64,000 nucleotides of DNA from an uncultured Collinsella sp. (GCA_900541055.1 UQHZ01000004.1:1-64000), one strand, 5' to 3'; positions 16,318 through 25,340 are shown, numbered from the stretch's first letter. Notes: generated by a model not told the origin, from the sequence alone. A program made the numbers and translations.

Positions 16318-17442
16318 CTAGTTAGATCGCGGGCTCAAACTACGCTGCGTTTCGAAGTCCTTCATGTACGAGGCCAGTGCCTGCACGTCTTCCATGGTTA
16401 CGGCGTTGTAGACGCTGGCGCGCATGCCGCCTACCAGACGATGGCCCTTGACGTTTTGAATCTGGTGCTCGGCCGCGCCTGCGACAAAGGCCGCGTCGAG
16501 TTCGGCGTCGCCGGTGCGGAAGGTGACATTGGCGATGGAGCGGCTGTCGGCCTGCGTGGTGCCATGGAACAGCTCGCTGTGCTCGAGCAGGTCGTAGAGC
16601 AGGTTGGCCTTGGCCCAGTTGCGCTCGGCCATGGCGGCAAGTCCGCCGGTCTCCTCGACCCAATGGAACACCTTGCCGCACACGTAGATGCCAAAGGTGT
16701 TGGGCGTGTTGAGCATGGAGCCCTTGGCGGCCTGGGTCTTAAGGTCCATGTACTGCGGCGTCTGCGCAAAAGCGGGGCCATCTGCGATGAGGTCGTCGCG
16801 CACGATGACCACGGTCACACCCGCGGCACCGGCGTTTTTCTGCGCGCCGGCGTAGATGAGGCCGTAGCGCTCGACGTCGAGCGGCTGCGACAGAAAACAG
16901 CTCGAGACATCGGCGACCAGCGGCACGTCGCCGCAATCGGGCAGTTCGTGGTACATGGTGCCAAAGATGGTGTTGTTCTGGCAGATGTAGACGTAGTCGA
17001 GCCCGTCGCCTGCGGCCTCGGTGGCAATGCGCGCGTTGATGTCGGCCATGGTGGGTATGCGGTCGAAATTGGTGTTCTCGGAGCTCGCGAGCAGCACGGC
17101 CTCGCCGTACTTGGCGGCCTCCTTGTATGCCTTGTTGGCAAAGTTGCCGGTCACGATGTAGCCGGCGCGGCCGCGGCGCATGAGGTTCATGGGGATGCCC
17201 GCAAACTGCAGCGTGGCGCCGCCCTGCAAAAACAGGACGCGGTAGTTGTCGGGGATGCTTAGCAGGCGACGCAGGGTTGCCTCGGCGTCGTCGATGATCT
17301 GCTGGTACATGCTAGATCGATGGCTCATCTCGAGCACGGACATGCCGCAACCGCGGTAGTCCATCATCTCGTCGGCGATCTCGGCGAGCACGCTTGTAGG
17401 CAGTGCGGCCGGGCCAGCTGAGAAGTTGTGCACACGTGCCAT
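16318..17442 (-). CDS. serC: phosphoserine aminotransferase
   Basis: A 374-aa class-V PLP enzyme that converts 3-phosphohydroxypyruvate plus glutamate to phosphoserine. The start (VHNFSAGPAALP) is diagnostic, LFLQGGATLQF holds phosphate-binding residues, and the PLP lysine is in YAGAQKNAG. The C-terminal RLVGGMRASVYNAV is also conserved. It is the first gene of the serC-serA operon. A phosphoserine phosphatase (serB) is not in this window. Confidence 0.95.
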   Translation of the reverse strand: MARVHNFSAGPAALPTSVLAEIADEMMDYRGCGMSVLEMSHRSSMYQQIIDDAEATLRRLLSIPDNYRVLFLQGGATLQFAGIPMNLMRRGRAGYIVTGNFANKAYKEAAKYGEAVLLASSENTNFDRIPTMADINARIATEAAGDGLDYVYICQNNTIFGTMYHELPDCGDVPLVADVSSCFLSQPLDVERYGLIYAGAQKNAGAAGVTVVIVRDDLIADGPAFAQTPQYMDLKTQAAKGSMLNTPNTFGIYVCGKVFHWVEETGGLAAMAERNWAKANLLYDLLEHSELFHGTTQADSRSIANVTFRTGDAELDAAFVAGAAEHQIQNVKGHRLVGGMRASVYNAVTMEDVQALASYMKDFETQRSLSPRSN

Positions 17443-17577
17443 CTTCTAGTCTCCCTCGTAGTCGTTTGAACGTTCGGGATACTTTAGCACAGTGGAGCGC
17501 CAGGCGCGACCGCATCACGGTAAAACTCGACTGCGCCGCTATGATTTACAGGATGGTTACATGGGGGAGAGGTGACC

Positions 17578-17656
17578 TTACTCCTCAGGCAAATCCAAAT
17601 CTGCGAGCGAAGACATGAGGTTCTCTAGGCGCTTGATCTCTTCGCCGCAAATTAGC
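17578..17656 (-). pseudogene. possible 3' fragment of a lost gene
   Basis: The minus strand encodes a protein-like tail KRLENLMSSLADLDLPEE followed by a stop, with an in-frame stop only about five codons before it and no start codon. It lies between the antiporter and serC. It could be the remnant of a degraded gene; the fragment is too short to assign. Confidence 0.25.
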
Positions 17657-17669
17657 TACCTCCTGCCCG

Positions 17670-19271
17670 CTACGACGCCAGGGTGGCGATGACGGCTTCG
17701 TCGCCGGCGTATATGAGGGTGTTGCCGTCGGGGATGATCGTTTGGCCGTCGCGCTTGAGCATCACCACGATAAAGGGGTGCTTGCCTTGCGGCACATCGC
17801 GCAGACGCTGGCCGGCCAGGCGACCGTGGGGCGTCACGGTGACCTCGCGCAGCGTAACCTCGGCACGCTCTTCAAACGTCGGTGCGGCCATAACCAGCAG
17901 GTCGCCTTCCTCGATGACGGTATCGCCATTGGGCAACACCGGGTGCGCACCGTCGCGCAGCACCAAGGCCACCAGCATGTCCGTTGCGCTGCCAATATCG
18001 GCGAGCGAGCGTCCGGCAAACGGATGTCCCGCGCCCACCTTGAGCTTAACGAACGACATGCCGTCCTCATCGCGGTAATCGTTAAACGTACGGCGCACGT
18101 CGCCTTCCGCGTCGATCATGTCGAGCTTCTTTGCCGCCGCCGGTAGCAGCGAGCCCTGCACCACAATGCTCGACACGGCAATCACAAACACCAGGTCAAA
18201 CAGGTCGTGACCGCCGGGAACACCGGCCACCACGGCAAAGAGGCTAAACACGACCGAAGCCGCGCCGCGCAGGCCCGCCCAGCTCACGAGCGCGATCTGG
18301 CGGGGGTTCGTCCTAAAGGGCGCCAACAGTAGGCCCACGGCGATGGGGCGGCTCACGAAGAGCATGAACGCCATGAGTGCCAGGCCCGGCAGCAGCATTT
18401 GCGGCAGGCGGGCGGGCGTCACGAGCAGACCGAGCAAAAAGAAGATGGTCATCTCTGCCATCTCGGTGAGGGTGTCGAAGAAGTGCGCCATCTCGACCTT
18501 GCCGGTGATGTCGCTCGCGCCCAGCACAATGCCTGCCAGGTATACGGCCAAAAAACCGTTGCCGCCCAGATAGCTCGGCAGTGCGTAGGCGACGATCGCC
18601 ACGGCGAACAAAAAGATAGTCTGCGCGCCCTCGGCCGTTGCGTGTGCGCGCTCAATCAGACGGCTGGATGTCCAGCCGATGGCAAGGCCCAGGCCAACAC
18701 CCAGGATGATCTGCTTGGCCAGCAGCACGGGAATGTCGATATTGCCGCCCGCCGCGAGGGTCGCGAGCACCGCGGTGAGCATGTAGGCGACGGGGTCGTT
18801 GGAGCCCGATTCGACCTCGAGCAGCGAGTCGGTCCCGCCCTTTAGCGATAGGTTGTGCTCGCGCAGCACGCTAAAGACGCTCGCCGCATCGGTCGACGCC
18901 ACGACCGAGCCCAGCAGCAGACCGTCGATCCAGTCGAAGCCCAGTGCGAAGTACGCAAAGGCGCCCGTGATGCCGGCGGTGGCGATAACGCCGAGCGTGC
19001 TCAGCAGCACCGCGGGCGCGGCGACAGGCTTGGCGCGGTCGATGTTGGTGTTAAAGCCGCCGTAGAACATGATGAACAGCAGCGCCGTACTGCAGACGGT
19101 TTCGGTAAGCGCGTAGTCGCTAAAGTCGATGTGCGCCGGCCCGTTAACGCCCAGCAGCATGCCGAGCGCGATAAAGATGAGCAGGGTGGGGAAGGGGAGC
19201 TTTTTGCCGACGGGCTTGATGGTCAGGCACAAAATGATGACGAGGCCGATAAAGAGAAGGATCTGGTTCAT
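17670..19271 (-). CDS. potassium/proton antiporter, CPA1 family
   Basis: A 533-aa protein of the NhaP2/CvrA type: about 12 transmembrane helices in the Na_H_Exchanger fold, including the ion-binding SGSNDPVAY (acidic pair) and the conserved GLRGAASVV arginine segment. It is followed by two RCK-C/TrkA-C-like regulatory domains (around 405-470 and 480-533). It exchanges cytoplasmic K+ (or Na+) for protons to control ion balance and pH. Single-gene unit, transcribed away from the phosphatase gene at 19593. Confidence 0.9.
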   Translation of the reverse strand: MNQILLFIGLVIILCLTIKPVGKKLPFPTLLIFIALGMLLGVNGPAHIDFSDYALTETVCSTALLFIMFYGGFNTNIDRAKPVAAPAVLLSTLGVIATAGITGAFAYFALGFDWIDGLLLGSVVASTDAASVFSVLREHNLSLKGGTDSLLEVESGSNDPVAYMLTAVLATLAAGGNIDIPVLLAKQIILGVGLGLAIGWTSSRLIERAHATAEGAQTIFLFAVAIVAYALPSYLGGNGFLAVYLAGIVLGASDITGKVEMAHFFDTLTEMAEMTIFFLLGLLVTPARLPQMLLPGLALMAFMLFVSRPIAVGLLLAPFRTNPRQIALVSWAGLRGAASVVFSLFAVVAGVPGGHDLFDLVFVIAVSSIVVQGSLLPAAAKKLDMIDAEGDVRRTFNDYRDEDGMSFVKLKVGAGHPFAGRSLADIGSATDMLVALVLRDGAHPVLPNGDTVIEEGDLLVMAAPTFEERAEVTLREVTVTPHGRLAGQRLRDVPQGKHPFIVVMLKRDGQTIIPDGNTLIYAGDEAVIATLAS

Positions 19272-19592
19272 GGATAGTGTCCGCTCCTGGGTGGTTGGCG
19301 TGGCACGGTCGATTGTCTGTGGTTATTTGTACCCAAAGGTGGTGGGTTTATGGGTCCGAGCTGCGGGCGTTCGCATTTTCGACACGAGGCGGGGGCGCGG
19401 GTGGCGCTGGTTGGGGCGTTGGTGCTGGTGGCGCGGGGTTTCCGGGGCGTGCTGGCGGCCGCTGACGACCGTTGGCGGCTTGCGGTACTTTCCAGCTTTA
19501 TTGCAACGGAGTACAATGGGTAACGTTTAAGTTCAACTTGAAGTTTTAGTCGTGGCATCGGGCTTCGGCCGTAATGCAGGGAAAGGCGTTCC
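19272..19592. other. intergenic region with a possible promoter
   Basis: No gene seen. TACAAT near 19513, with TTCCAG 16 bp upstream, could drive the phosphatase gene. The remainder is G-rich non-coding sequence. Confidence 0.3.
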
Positions 19593-20432
19593 ATGGCGAT
19601 CTATGTGACATCTGATGCTCACGGGCACGTGCGCGCGCTGGACGAGGCCCTTTCCAAGATCTCGCTGACGTCCGACGACACGCTGTATGTGCTGGGCGAC
19701 ATGATCGACCGCGGTCCCGATCCGGTCGGTGTCATTAACTTGGTGCGGTTGCTGCCCAACGCTCGCATGCTTAAGGGCAACCACGAGCAGATTATGCTCG
19801 ACGCGATCATTGGCCAGGACCCGCTCGATGCCGAGACCTGGGATATCAACGGCGGTTGGACCACGCGCCAACAGCTTAACGAAATGGAATTTGAGGCATA
19901 CGAGGAGCTGGTGCGCTGGGCTGCCGCCCTGCCGCTCTATGCGGTGACCGAGACTGCCGAGCGGCCGTACCTGCTGGTGCACGCCGGTATCCAGACCGAG
20001 GCGGCGCGTGCGTTTTTGCTTGAGCATGGTGTCGATTGCGGCGACGGCAGGGGAGCGGTCGATGCCGATAGCGAGCTGTTGCAGCAAATGCTCGCCGTGC
20101 AGTCGTCCGATGACTTGCTGTGGATTCGTCACGGCTACTGGGATGCTCCGACGGGACTGCTTTCTGCCGAGGGCAAGGGCCCGGTCGTGGTGAGCGGCCA
20201 CACGCCCACGGTGTCGCTGGGGCGTTATTGCGAGGTTGGCGGCCTGGCAGGGCTCGATAAGGAGTCGGGCCGCGGGCGGATGGTGCGCTTGGGTGGCGAG
20301 GATACCGCCGGCGTGCCCGATCGCATCGATATCGACTGCGCGGCGGCCACCGGTTCCGAGTTCGGTCGTGTGGGTATCCTGCGCCTGGACGACGGGGCCG
20401 AGTTCTACGCGAACATTCTTCCTGGCGAATAA
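19593..20432 (+). CDS. calcineurin-like metallophosphoesterase (PrpE/ApaH-type)
   Basis: A 279-aa metallophosphoesterase with the full motif series: SDAHGH (motif I), GDMIDRGP (II), GNHE (III), LVHAGI and SGHTP (V). It resembles bacterial serine/threonine phosphatases and diadenosine tetraphosphatases, which share this signature; which activity applies cannot be settled. Two metal ions bridge the Asp/His/Asn residues. It is a single gene; the structured repeat element described at 20465-20600 follows it. Confidence 0.88.
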   Translation: MAIYVTSDAHGHVRALDEALSKISLTSDDTLYVLGDMIDRGPDPVGVINLVRLLPNARMLKGNHEQIMLDAIIGQDPLDAETWDINGGWTTRQQLNEMEFEAYEELVRWAAALPLYAVTETAERPYLLVHAGIQTEAARAFLLEHGVDCGDGRGAVDADSELLQQMLAVQSSDDLLWIRHGYWDAPTGLLSAEGKGPVVVSGHTPTVSLGRYCEVGGLAGLDKESGRGRMVRLGGEDTAGVPDRIDIDCAAATGSEFGRVGILRLDDGAEFYANILPGE

Positions 20433-20464
20433 CCTTGTTCCGCCGTTCTACCGAACGGCGGTCA

Positions 20465-20600
20465 CGTTGACGCTACGCAGCCCCGAAGCACCCCATCTTG
20501 TCGTTCAAACCGTCGCTCGCGTATAGAAGTACGCGTCGCTCCTCTTTCGCGCCAACCTGGGGCACTTCGAGACTGCTCGCTGTCGGTGCCAAAACATCGA
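20465..20600. repeat. structured dispersed element, copy A
   Basis: It begins TTGACGCTACGCAGCCCCGAAGC, contains TTGTCGTTCAA, then a hairpin (CGCGTA/TACGCG at 20518-20535), then CTCCTCTTTCGCG. Copies B and C after proB share this order but have different hairpin sequences. It sits between convergent genes. Confidence 0.6.
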
Positions 20601-20627
20601 CGTTTCTTTTCTTCAAATTGATTCGAA

Positions 20628-22208
20628 TTAGGCGCCGTACGGGTTGCGGGCTCGTTCTATGCGTTGGCGAATGTGGGCGTATTCGACAATCAACAGCACC
20701 AGCAGTAGGGCCATGATGGCCAGGTAGCTCACCACGGCACCCATCAGGCCCAGCAGGTTGATCAGGATTACCGGGAGTATCACGCTCACGGCAAAGCAGA
20801 TCAGGTAGATCTTGGTGACGTCGCCGGCGTGGCGCAACACCGTGATGATGGCGTAGATAAAGTCGATGGCCGCGGTGACGCCGCCGGCGACAACCATCAG
20901 CAGTGCCAGCGTGCGGTAACGCTCAAAGTTGAGGCCGTACATAAAGCTCATAAGGGGAATGCCGGGGCCTGCCATAAATGCGGCGCACACGCCGGTAATG
21001 GCCACGATCAGCGCCATAACGGCAATAATAATCAAGTCAAAACGGCGGCGTTTGCGCGGGTTCGCCCAAATGCTCGACAGGCGCAAGAGCTGCGGTTTAT
21101 AGATAAAGCCAATGCCCAGCAAAATGGCCTGCGCCGGAAAGAACAGGGCATTAAAGTACAGCTGGTATTTGTAGGCCAGCGTGCCTTCCATCACAAACTT
21201 GGGCATGCTCTCGATAAGGTTGAACAAAAAGAGCGCGCCGAAGAGCGGGGCGCATTGCGCAAAGAGGCGGCCGACTTCGCGTAGGCTCACGCGACGCGAT
21301 TTTTCCGTTTCGAGCAGAGCGAGCGGGGCAGTGACCAGCACAAGCGAGGCAATCGCGGTGACACCCATGGCCATGGCCGCGATGGGCATGCTGCGCGTAA
21401 GGAACAGCGCCACGCTAAAGACCGCGATGACGCCGACGGAGCGCAGCGTTTGGCTCATGCCGGCCAGGTAGAGTTTATCGGCCTGCTGCAGGCGGCCCTC
21501 GTACACGTCCGCCACGCCGTCGATCACCTTATAGAGGTAGACGCCCAGGCCGATCGTCGCCATGTGCGCGTCGTAGCCGCGGGCGCTGCTGTATGCAAGG
21601 CCGCAGGCCAGCGCAAGCGCTCCGCAAAGCCAGCGATTGAGCTGGTAGGAGGCAAAGGACGTCTTCTCGTCGATATCGGAGACCTGAAAATTGCGAACGC
21701 CGTAGTTGCACGCGATCATGATGAGCGTGCCGGTGACAAAGGCGATGGAGAACTTACCGGCTTCCTCGGCGCCCACAAGCTGCGTGGACACAATGGTGAG
21801 CAGGGGAAATGCGAAGCCCCACACGGCGGTGCCCAGGGTATTCCAGAGATAGTCGCGGCGGGTGGCGTGTTCCTCGTATTCGGCTTCCTGCGTGGAGAAG
21901 CCGCCGCCGTAGACAGCGCCGAGCAGGCGGTTCCACCACGCGTTGACCATGCGGTGGATGGGGCCGGGCTCGCGATCGCGCTCTCGGCGACGGCGCGTGG
22001 CCTGTCCGCTGTCGGGGCCGCCGGCGTTGCGCTGGCTCAGCTCCTGGATGCGCGCGAGCTCTTCGGCCGTGTGGGAGGCGGGGAACAGGCCGTTCTCGAT
22101 GCGTCCGCCCTGGGCCTTTGCGGTGTCGCTGCTCGCTACAGCGGGGTAGGCGACGCCATTGCGGCGGGCGATGGCGCGGCGGATGCTATCGAGGGGCGTG
22201 ATGCTCAA
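20628..22208 (-). CDS. lipopolysaccharide/polysaccharide flippase-like membrane protein
   Basis: A 526-aa protein with a charged cytosolic N-terminal extension (about 115 residues, Arg-rich near 70-80) followed by 12-14 hydrophobic segments typical of the MOP/polysaccharide synthase (Wzx-like) family (WNTLGTAVWGFAFPLLTIVSTQLVG splits into the first helix). It probably moves a lipid-linked glycan across the membrane. No glycosyltransferase genes are adjacent, so the substrate is unknown. The long N-terminal extension is unusual for a flippase. Confidence 0.78.
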   Translation of the reverse strand: MSITPLDSIRRAIARRNGVAYPAVASSDTAKAQGGRIENGLFPASHTAEELARIQELSQRNAGGPDSGQATRRRRERDREPGPIHRMVNAWWNRLLGAVYGGGFSTQEAEYEEHATRRDYLWNTLGTAVWGFAFPLLTIVSTQLVGAEEAGKFSIAFVTGTLIMIACNYGVRNFQVSDIDEKTSFASYQLNRWLCGALALACGLAYSSARGYDAHMATIGLGVYLYKVIDGVADVYEGRLQQADKLYLAGMSQTLRSVGVIAVFSVALFLTRSMPIAAMAMGVTAIASLVLVTAPLALLETEKSRRVSLREVGRLFAQCAPLFGALFLFNLIESMPKFVMEGTLAYKYQLYFNALFFPAQAILLGIGFIYKPQLLRLSSIWANPRKRRRFDLIIIAVMALIVAITGVCAAFMAGPGIPLMSFMYGLNFERYRTLALLMVVAGGVTAAIDFIYAIITVLRHAGDVTKIYLICFAVSVILPVILINLLGLMGAVVSYLAIMALLLVLLIVEYAHIRQRIERARNPYGA

Positions 22209-22552
22209 GGCGGTTCCTTTCTCTTACTGCACTCTAGTATAGACGCGGTGGTGTTCGTTCGTGTTTTTGCAGCAGTCGGCACTTAGGGACGTTCCTTATG
22301 TGCCGGCACTTTGGGAACGTCCCTAAGTGCCGGCATCCGGGGGCACTCCTTGGTTGTTGCCTGTTCAAGAGTGTCCTCAACGACTAGTCGTTTAAGAACG
22401 TCCCAATGACTAGGCCGCTTGCCTGCGATTTTTGACCGTTGGGCGGGCGCTTCGCCGTTGCCGCAAAAACGTTTTTGCATATCGGGTACAACGGGCTTTA
22501 CGTGAGTAAAGTGCGCGCCGCGTCCACGTGTCGCGTTTTTAAAGGAGGCCCC
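22209..22552. other. intergenic region with a large palindrome
   Basis: This divergent gap between the flippase and pckA holds the palindrome at 22275-22334 and a second, partial AAGAACGTCCCAATGACTAG motif near 22395. pckA has AAAGGAGG just before its start. No gene is seen. Confidence 0.5.
22275..22334. repeat. GGGACGTTCC-type palindrome
   Basis: Arms 22275-22295 and 22314-22334 are complementary over 21 bp with one G:T-type mismatch, and the loop itself contains GTGCCGGCAC. The motif TTAGGGACGTTCC is repeated within it in both orientations. It is probably a REP-like dispersed sequence. Confidence 0.65.
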
Positions 22553-24223
22553 ATGCCTGGTGTTACCCCTGCAGAAGTTCTGTCCAACTTTGGCATCACG
22601 CTGGTCGAAGACCCCGCCGAGAACCAGCCCCGTCTGCTGGTCGATCTACCCGCCGCGGAGCTCGTCGAGCACGCCATCCGCCGCGAAGAAGGTCGCATGG
22701 CATCCAACGGCGCGCTGGTGATCGAGACGGGGGAGCGTACCGGCCGTTCTCCCAACGATCGCTTCATCGTTGACACCCCCGATGTTCACGACAAGATTGC
22801 CTGGGGCGCCGTCAACCGACCGCTTTCGATCGAGAGCTACGAGACCATCAAGGCCGGTATCGTCGACTACCTCAACGAGCGCGATGTGTTCGTCACCCGC
22901 GGCATGGCCGGCGCCGACCGCAACCACACGCGTCGCCTGCTCGTCGCCTGCGAGCGTGCCAGCCAGGCGCTCTTCATTAAGCAAATGCTCGCCCGTCCGC
23001 TCGCCCGCGAAATCGCGCGCACCGGCGAGCCGGACTTCTGCGTGCTCGCCGCGCCGGGCTACCAGTGCGATCCCGCCATTAAGGGCCTCAACTCCAGCGC
23101 CGCCGTGGTCATCAACTTCCAGGAACGCGTGATTCTGGTTGCCGGCACCGGTTACTCCGGCGAAATCAAAAAGTCCATCTTCAGCGTCATGAATTACCTG
23201 CTGCCCGTCGAGGACGACGTGCTGCCCATGCACTGCTCGGCCAGCATGGATCCCGTCACGCACGAGACCGCCGTGTTCTTTGGCCTGTCCGGCACCGGCA
23301 AGACCACGCTTTCGGCCAATCCCACGCGCCTGCTGATCGGCGACGACGAGCACGGTTGGTCCGACATGGGTATCTTCAACATCGAGGGTGGCTGCTACGC
23401 AAAATGCGAGGGCCTGGACGCCTTCCACGAGCCCGAGATCTTCAACGCCGTCCGTTTTGGCGCCATTTGCGAAAACGTGGTGCTCGACGAGAACCGCAAG
23501 CCCAACTACGACGACATCTCGATCACGCACAACACGCGCGTGGCCTATCCCGTGGAGCACATTCCTAACGCGTGGACCAAGGGCATGGGCACCACCCCGA
23601 GCGTCGTGTTGTTTTTGACCTGCGATGCCTTTGGCGTGCTGCCGCCCATCTCGCGCCTGACGGCCGACGCCGCCATGTATCACTTTGTGACGGGCTTCAC
23701 CGCCAAGATCCCCGGCACCGAGGTCGGCGTCACCGAGCCCACGCCCACGTTCTCCTCGCTGTTTGGCGAGCCGTTTATGCCGCTCGACCCCATGGTCTAT
23801 GCCAAGATGCTCGGCGAGCGTATCGCCGACGGTCGCACGCGCGTGTACCTGGTCAACACCGGCTGGATTGGCGGCGGTTATGGTGTGGGCCATCGCATCA
23901 AGCTTGCCTACACGCGCGCCCTGGTGGCCCGCGCCCTCGACGGTACCATCGAGGACAGCGAGTTCTTGCACGACGATATCTTTAACGTCGACATTCCCAC
24001 CACGTGCCACGGTGTGCCCGACGGCATCCTGGTGCCGCGCCAGTACTGGCAGAGCACCGCGCGCTACGACGAGGCCGCGCACAACCTGGCGGTGATGTTC
24101 GAGGAGAACTTCGAGAAGAAGTACTCGCACCTGCCCGAGTCCGTCAAGGCCGCCGGCCCGCACGCTCAAGTACACGCCGACGCTCGTCATCGCGGCCGCG
24201 GGCTGCTGGGACTTCGCCACTAG
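22553..24223 (+). CDS. pckA: phosphoenolpyruvate carboxykinase (ATP)
   Basis: A 556-aa ATP-type PEPCK, interconverting oxaloacetate plus ATP with PEP, CO2 and ADP. In gut fermenters it often runs in the CO2-fixing direction. Visible motifs: RSPNDRF near the N-terminus, the kinase-1a P-loop GLSGTGKTTL, kinase-2 IGDDEHGW, and CEGLDAFHEPEIF. The ATG at 22553 is preceded by AAAGGAGG. The last ~20 residues after AAGPHA (QVHADARHRGRGLLGLRH) do not look like family sequence. They may follow loss of a stop codon (CAA where TAA would end the protein) or a local error. Confidence 0.93.
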   Translation: MPGVTPAEVLSNFGITLVEDPAENQPRLLVDLPAAELVEHAIRREEGRMASNGALVIETGERTGRSPNDRFIVDTPDVHDKIAWGAVNRPLSIESYETIKAGIVDYLNERDVFVTRGMAGADRNHTRRLLVACERASQALFIKQMLARPLAREIARTGEPDFCVLAAPGYQCDPAIKGLNSSAAVVINFQERVILVAGTGYSGEIKKSIFSVMNYLLPVEDDVLPMHCSASMDPVTHETAVFFGLSGTGKTTLSANPTRLLIGDDEHGWSDMGIFNIEGGCYAKCEGLDAFHEPEIFNAVRFGAICENVVLDENRKPNYDDISITHNTRVAYPVEHIPNAWTKGMGTTPSVVLFLTCDAFGVLPPISRLTADAAMYHFVTGFTAKIPGTEVGVTEPTPTFSSLFGEPFMPLDPMVYAKMLGERIADGRTRVYLVNTGWIGGGYGVGHRIKLAYTRALVARALDGTIEDSEFLHDDIFNVDIPTTCHGVPDGILVPRQYWQSTARYDEAAHNLAVMFEENFEKKYSHLPESVKAAGPHAQVHADARHRGRGLLGLRH

Positions 24224-24242
24224 CTTCGCCGTGAGTCCATAT

Positions 24243-24279
24243 CCACCACAAAGGGGACAGGCACCTTTATGGTGGTTTT
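24243..24279. repeat. GGGGACAGG-family palindrome, copy 2
   Basis: CCACCACAAAGG and CCTTTATGGTGG flank GGGACAGGCA, followed by TTTT. It is in reverse orientation relative to copies 1, 3, 4 and 5, and lies 19 bp after pckA. Confidence 0.85.
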
Positions 24280-24300
24280 GCTCGCGTGGATGACTCGGGT

Positions 24301-24450
24301 TACAATACGCCTGACATATCGTCCCCTTCTCCGGATGGGGACAGCGCAAGCGTTCTTGTGACGGCACCGTAGGACTTTGAAGGTGGCCGTCGTGAGGGCG
24401 CTTTTTGTTTAGGCGCCCTCACTCGGGCGCGCATAATGAAGGGAGAGCGT
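24301..24450 (+). promoter_or_regulatory. structured leader of the B3/B4 protein gene
   Basis: TACAAT near 24302 is followed by about 140 nt with consecutive stems: TCCCC/GGGGA, ACGGC/GCCGT around a GTAGGACTTTGAAGGTGG loop, and a strong GAGGGCGC/GCGCCCTC hairpin about 20 nt before the ribosome site. AAGGTGGCCGT faintly resembles a T-box motif but no stem I or specifier is seen. It could be a translational riboswitch or attenuator of unknown ligand. Confidence 0.4.
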
Positions 24451-25170
24451 ATGAAGAGCTTTATTGCCGAGGATTCATTCTGGGAGCTGTTTCCGCAGGC
24501 AGCGGTCGGTGTTGTGGTCGTGGAGGGCATGAAGCCCACGGCTCAGATTCCTCAAGAGGACGTGGATGCGATTGCGGCGTTTCTCGACCGCGCCAATATC
24601 GATGCGGAGCGTCATCTGACCAGCGACACTATCAGCGAGAACGCACCGGTCAAGGCATGGCGCGAGGCCTATCGTTTGTTCAAGACCAAGAAAGGCGCGC
24701 GCTGCTCGATCGAGAACTTGCTCAAACGCGTGCTCAAAGGCAAGCCGGTGGGCCACATTACGCCCGCGGTGGACATCTACAACACGGTGTCGCTGACCTA
24801 CGCGCTGCCCGTGGGAGGCGAGGATCTGCATGCGATCGAGGGAGACCTTCGCTTGAAGGTGACCGACGGTGGCGATGCGTTCTTGCCGCTTGGCGAGGAG
24901 GCGGACGATCCGACGCTGCCCGGCGAGCTCGCCTACATCGACGATGCGGGCGCTGTGTGCCGCTGCTGGAACTGGCGCGACGGCGTTCGCACGGCGCTGT
25001 CCGATAATTCGGCCGATGCGTTCCTGGCGATTGAGTGCGTGGAGTCCGAGCGGATGGGGGATTGCCAGGCTGCGATCGATCGTTTAGCCGAGCTGCTTGA
25101 GCGCTATCTGGGAGCGACGGTTGTCATTAAGACGCTTGTGACCCGCGACAATCCTTGCGTGGAGCTGTAG
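24451..25170 (+). CDS. B3/B4 (PheT-like tRNA-binding) domain protein
   Basis: A 239-aa stand-alone B3/B4 domain, the fold found in the beta subunit of phenylalanyl-tRNA synthetase, where it helps editing. Conserved parts are WREAYRLFKTKKGARCSIENLLKRV, a PAVDIYNTVSLTYALPVGGED segment and the later CRCWNWRDGVRT. Stand-alone versions are widespread and thought to bind or edit aminoacyl-tRNA or free amino acids, with no firm function. ATG 24451 is used because GGGAGAG lies directly upstream. It has a structured 5' leader. Confidence 0.85.
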   Translation: MKSFIAEDSFWELFPQAAVGVVVVEGMKPTAQIPQEDVDAIAAFLDRANIDAERHLTSDTISENAPVKAWREAYRLFKTKKGARCSIENLLKRVLKGKPVGHITPAVDIYNTVSLTYALPVGGEDLHAIEGDLRLKVTDGGDAFLPLGEEADDPTLPGELAYIDDAGAVCRCWNWRDGVRTALSDNSADAFLAIECVESERMGDCQAAIDRLAELLERYLGATVVIKTLVTRDNPCVEL

Positions 25171-25196
25171 CGGCGCCTAGAACCTATTGATGCCCC

Positions 25197-25236
25197 AAAC
25201 CACCACAAAGGTGCCTGTCCCCTTTGTGGTGGTTTT
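25197..25236. repeat. GGGGACAGG-family palindrome, copy 3
   Basis: AAACCACCACAAAGG pairs with CCTTTGTGGTGGTTT around GTGCCTGTCC, followed by a T-run. It can also serve as the terminator of the B3/B4 gene. Confidence 0.85.
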
Positions 25237-25340
25237 TATGTTGATGGGTTAACAAATGGGGTATTTGGGTACGGGTGTCGCCTTATGCGACTAAGATGTT
25301 TACCCGTAAGCATTGTGCAAGCGAAAGGCGGTCGTCTCCC

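Noticed and set aside
15055..17262. A 735-codon plus-strand open frame opposite serA/serC
   Set aside because: It is antisense to two unmistakable genes; such frames arise from the strong third-position GC bias and have no domain, ribosome site or protein-like composition.
22646..24367. A 573-codon minus-strand frame opposite pckA
   Set aside because: Antisense shadow of a well-conserved gene; no homology visible.
24312..24440. T-box riboswitch before the B3/B4 gene
   Set aside because: AAGGTGGCC only partly resembles the T-box sequence and no stem I with a specifier loop is present; kept only as an unassigned leader.
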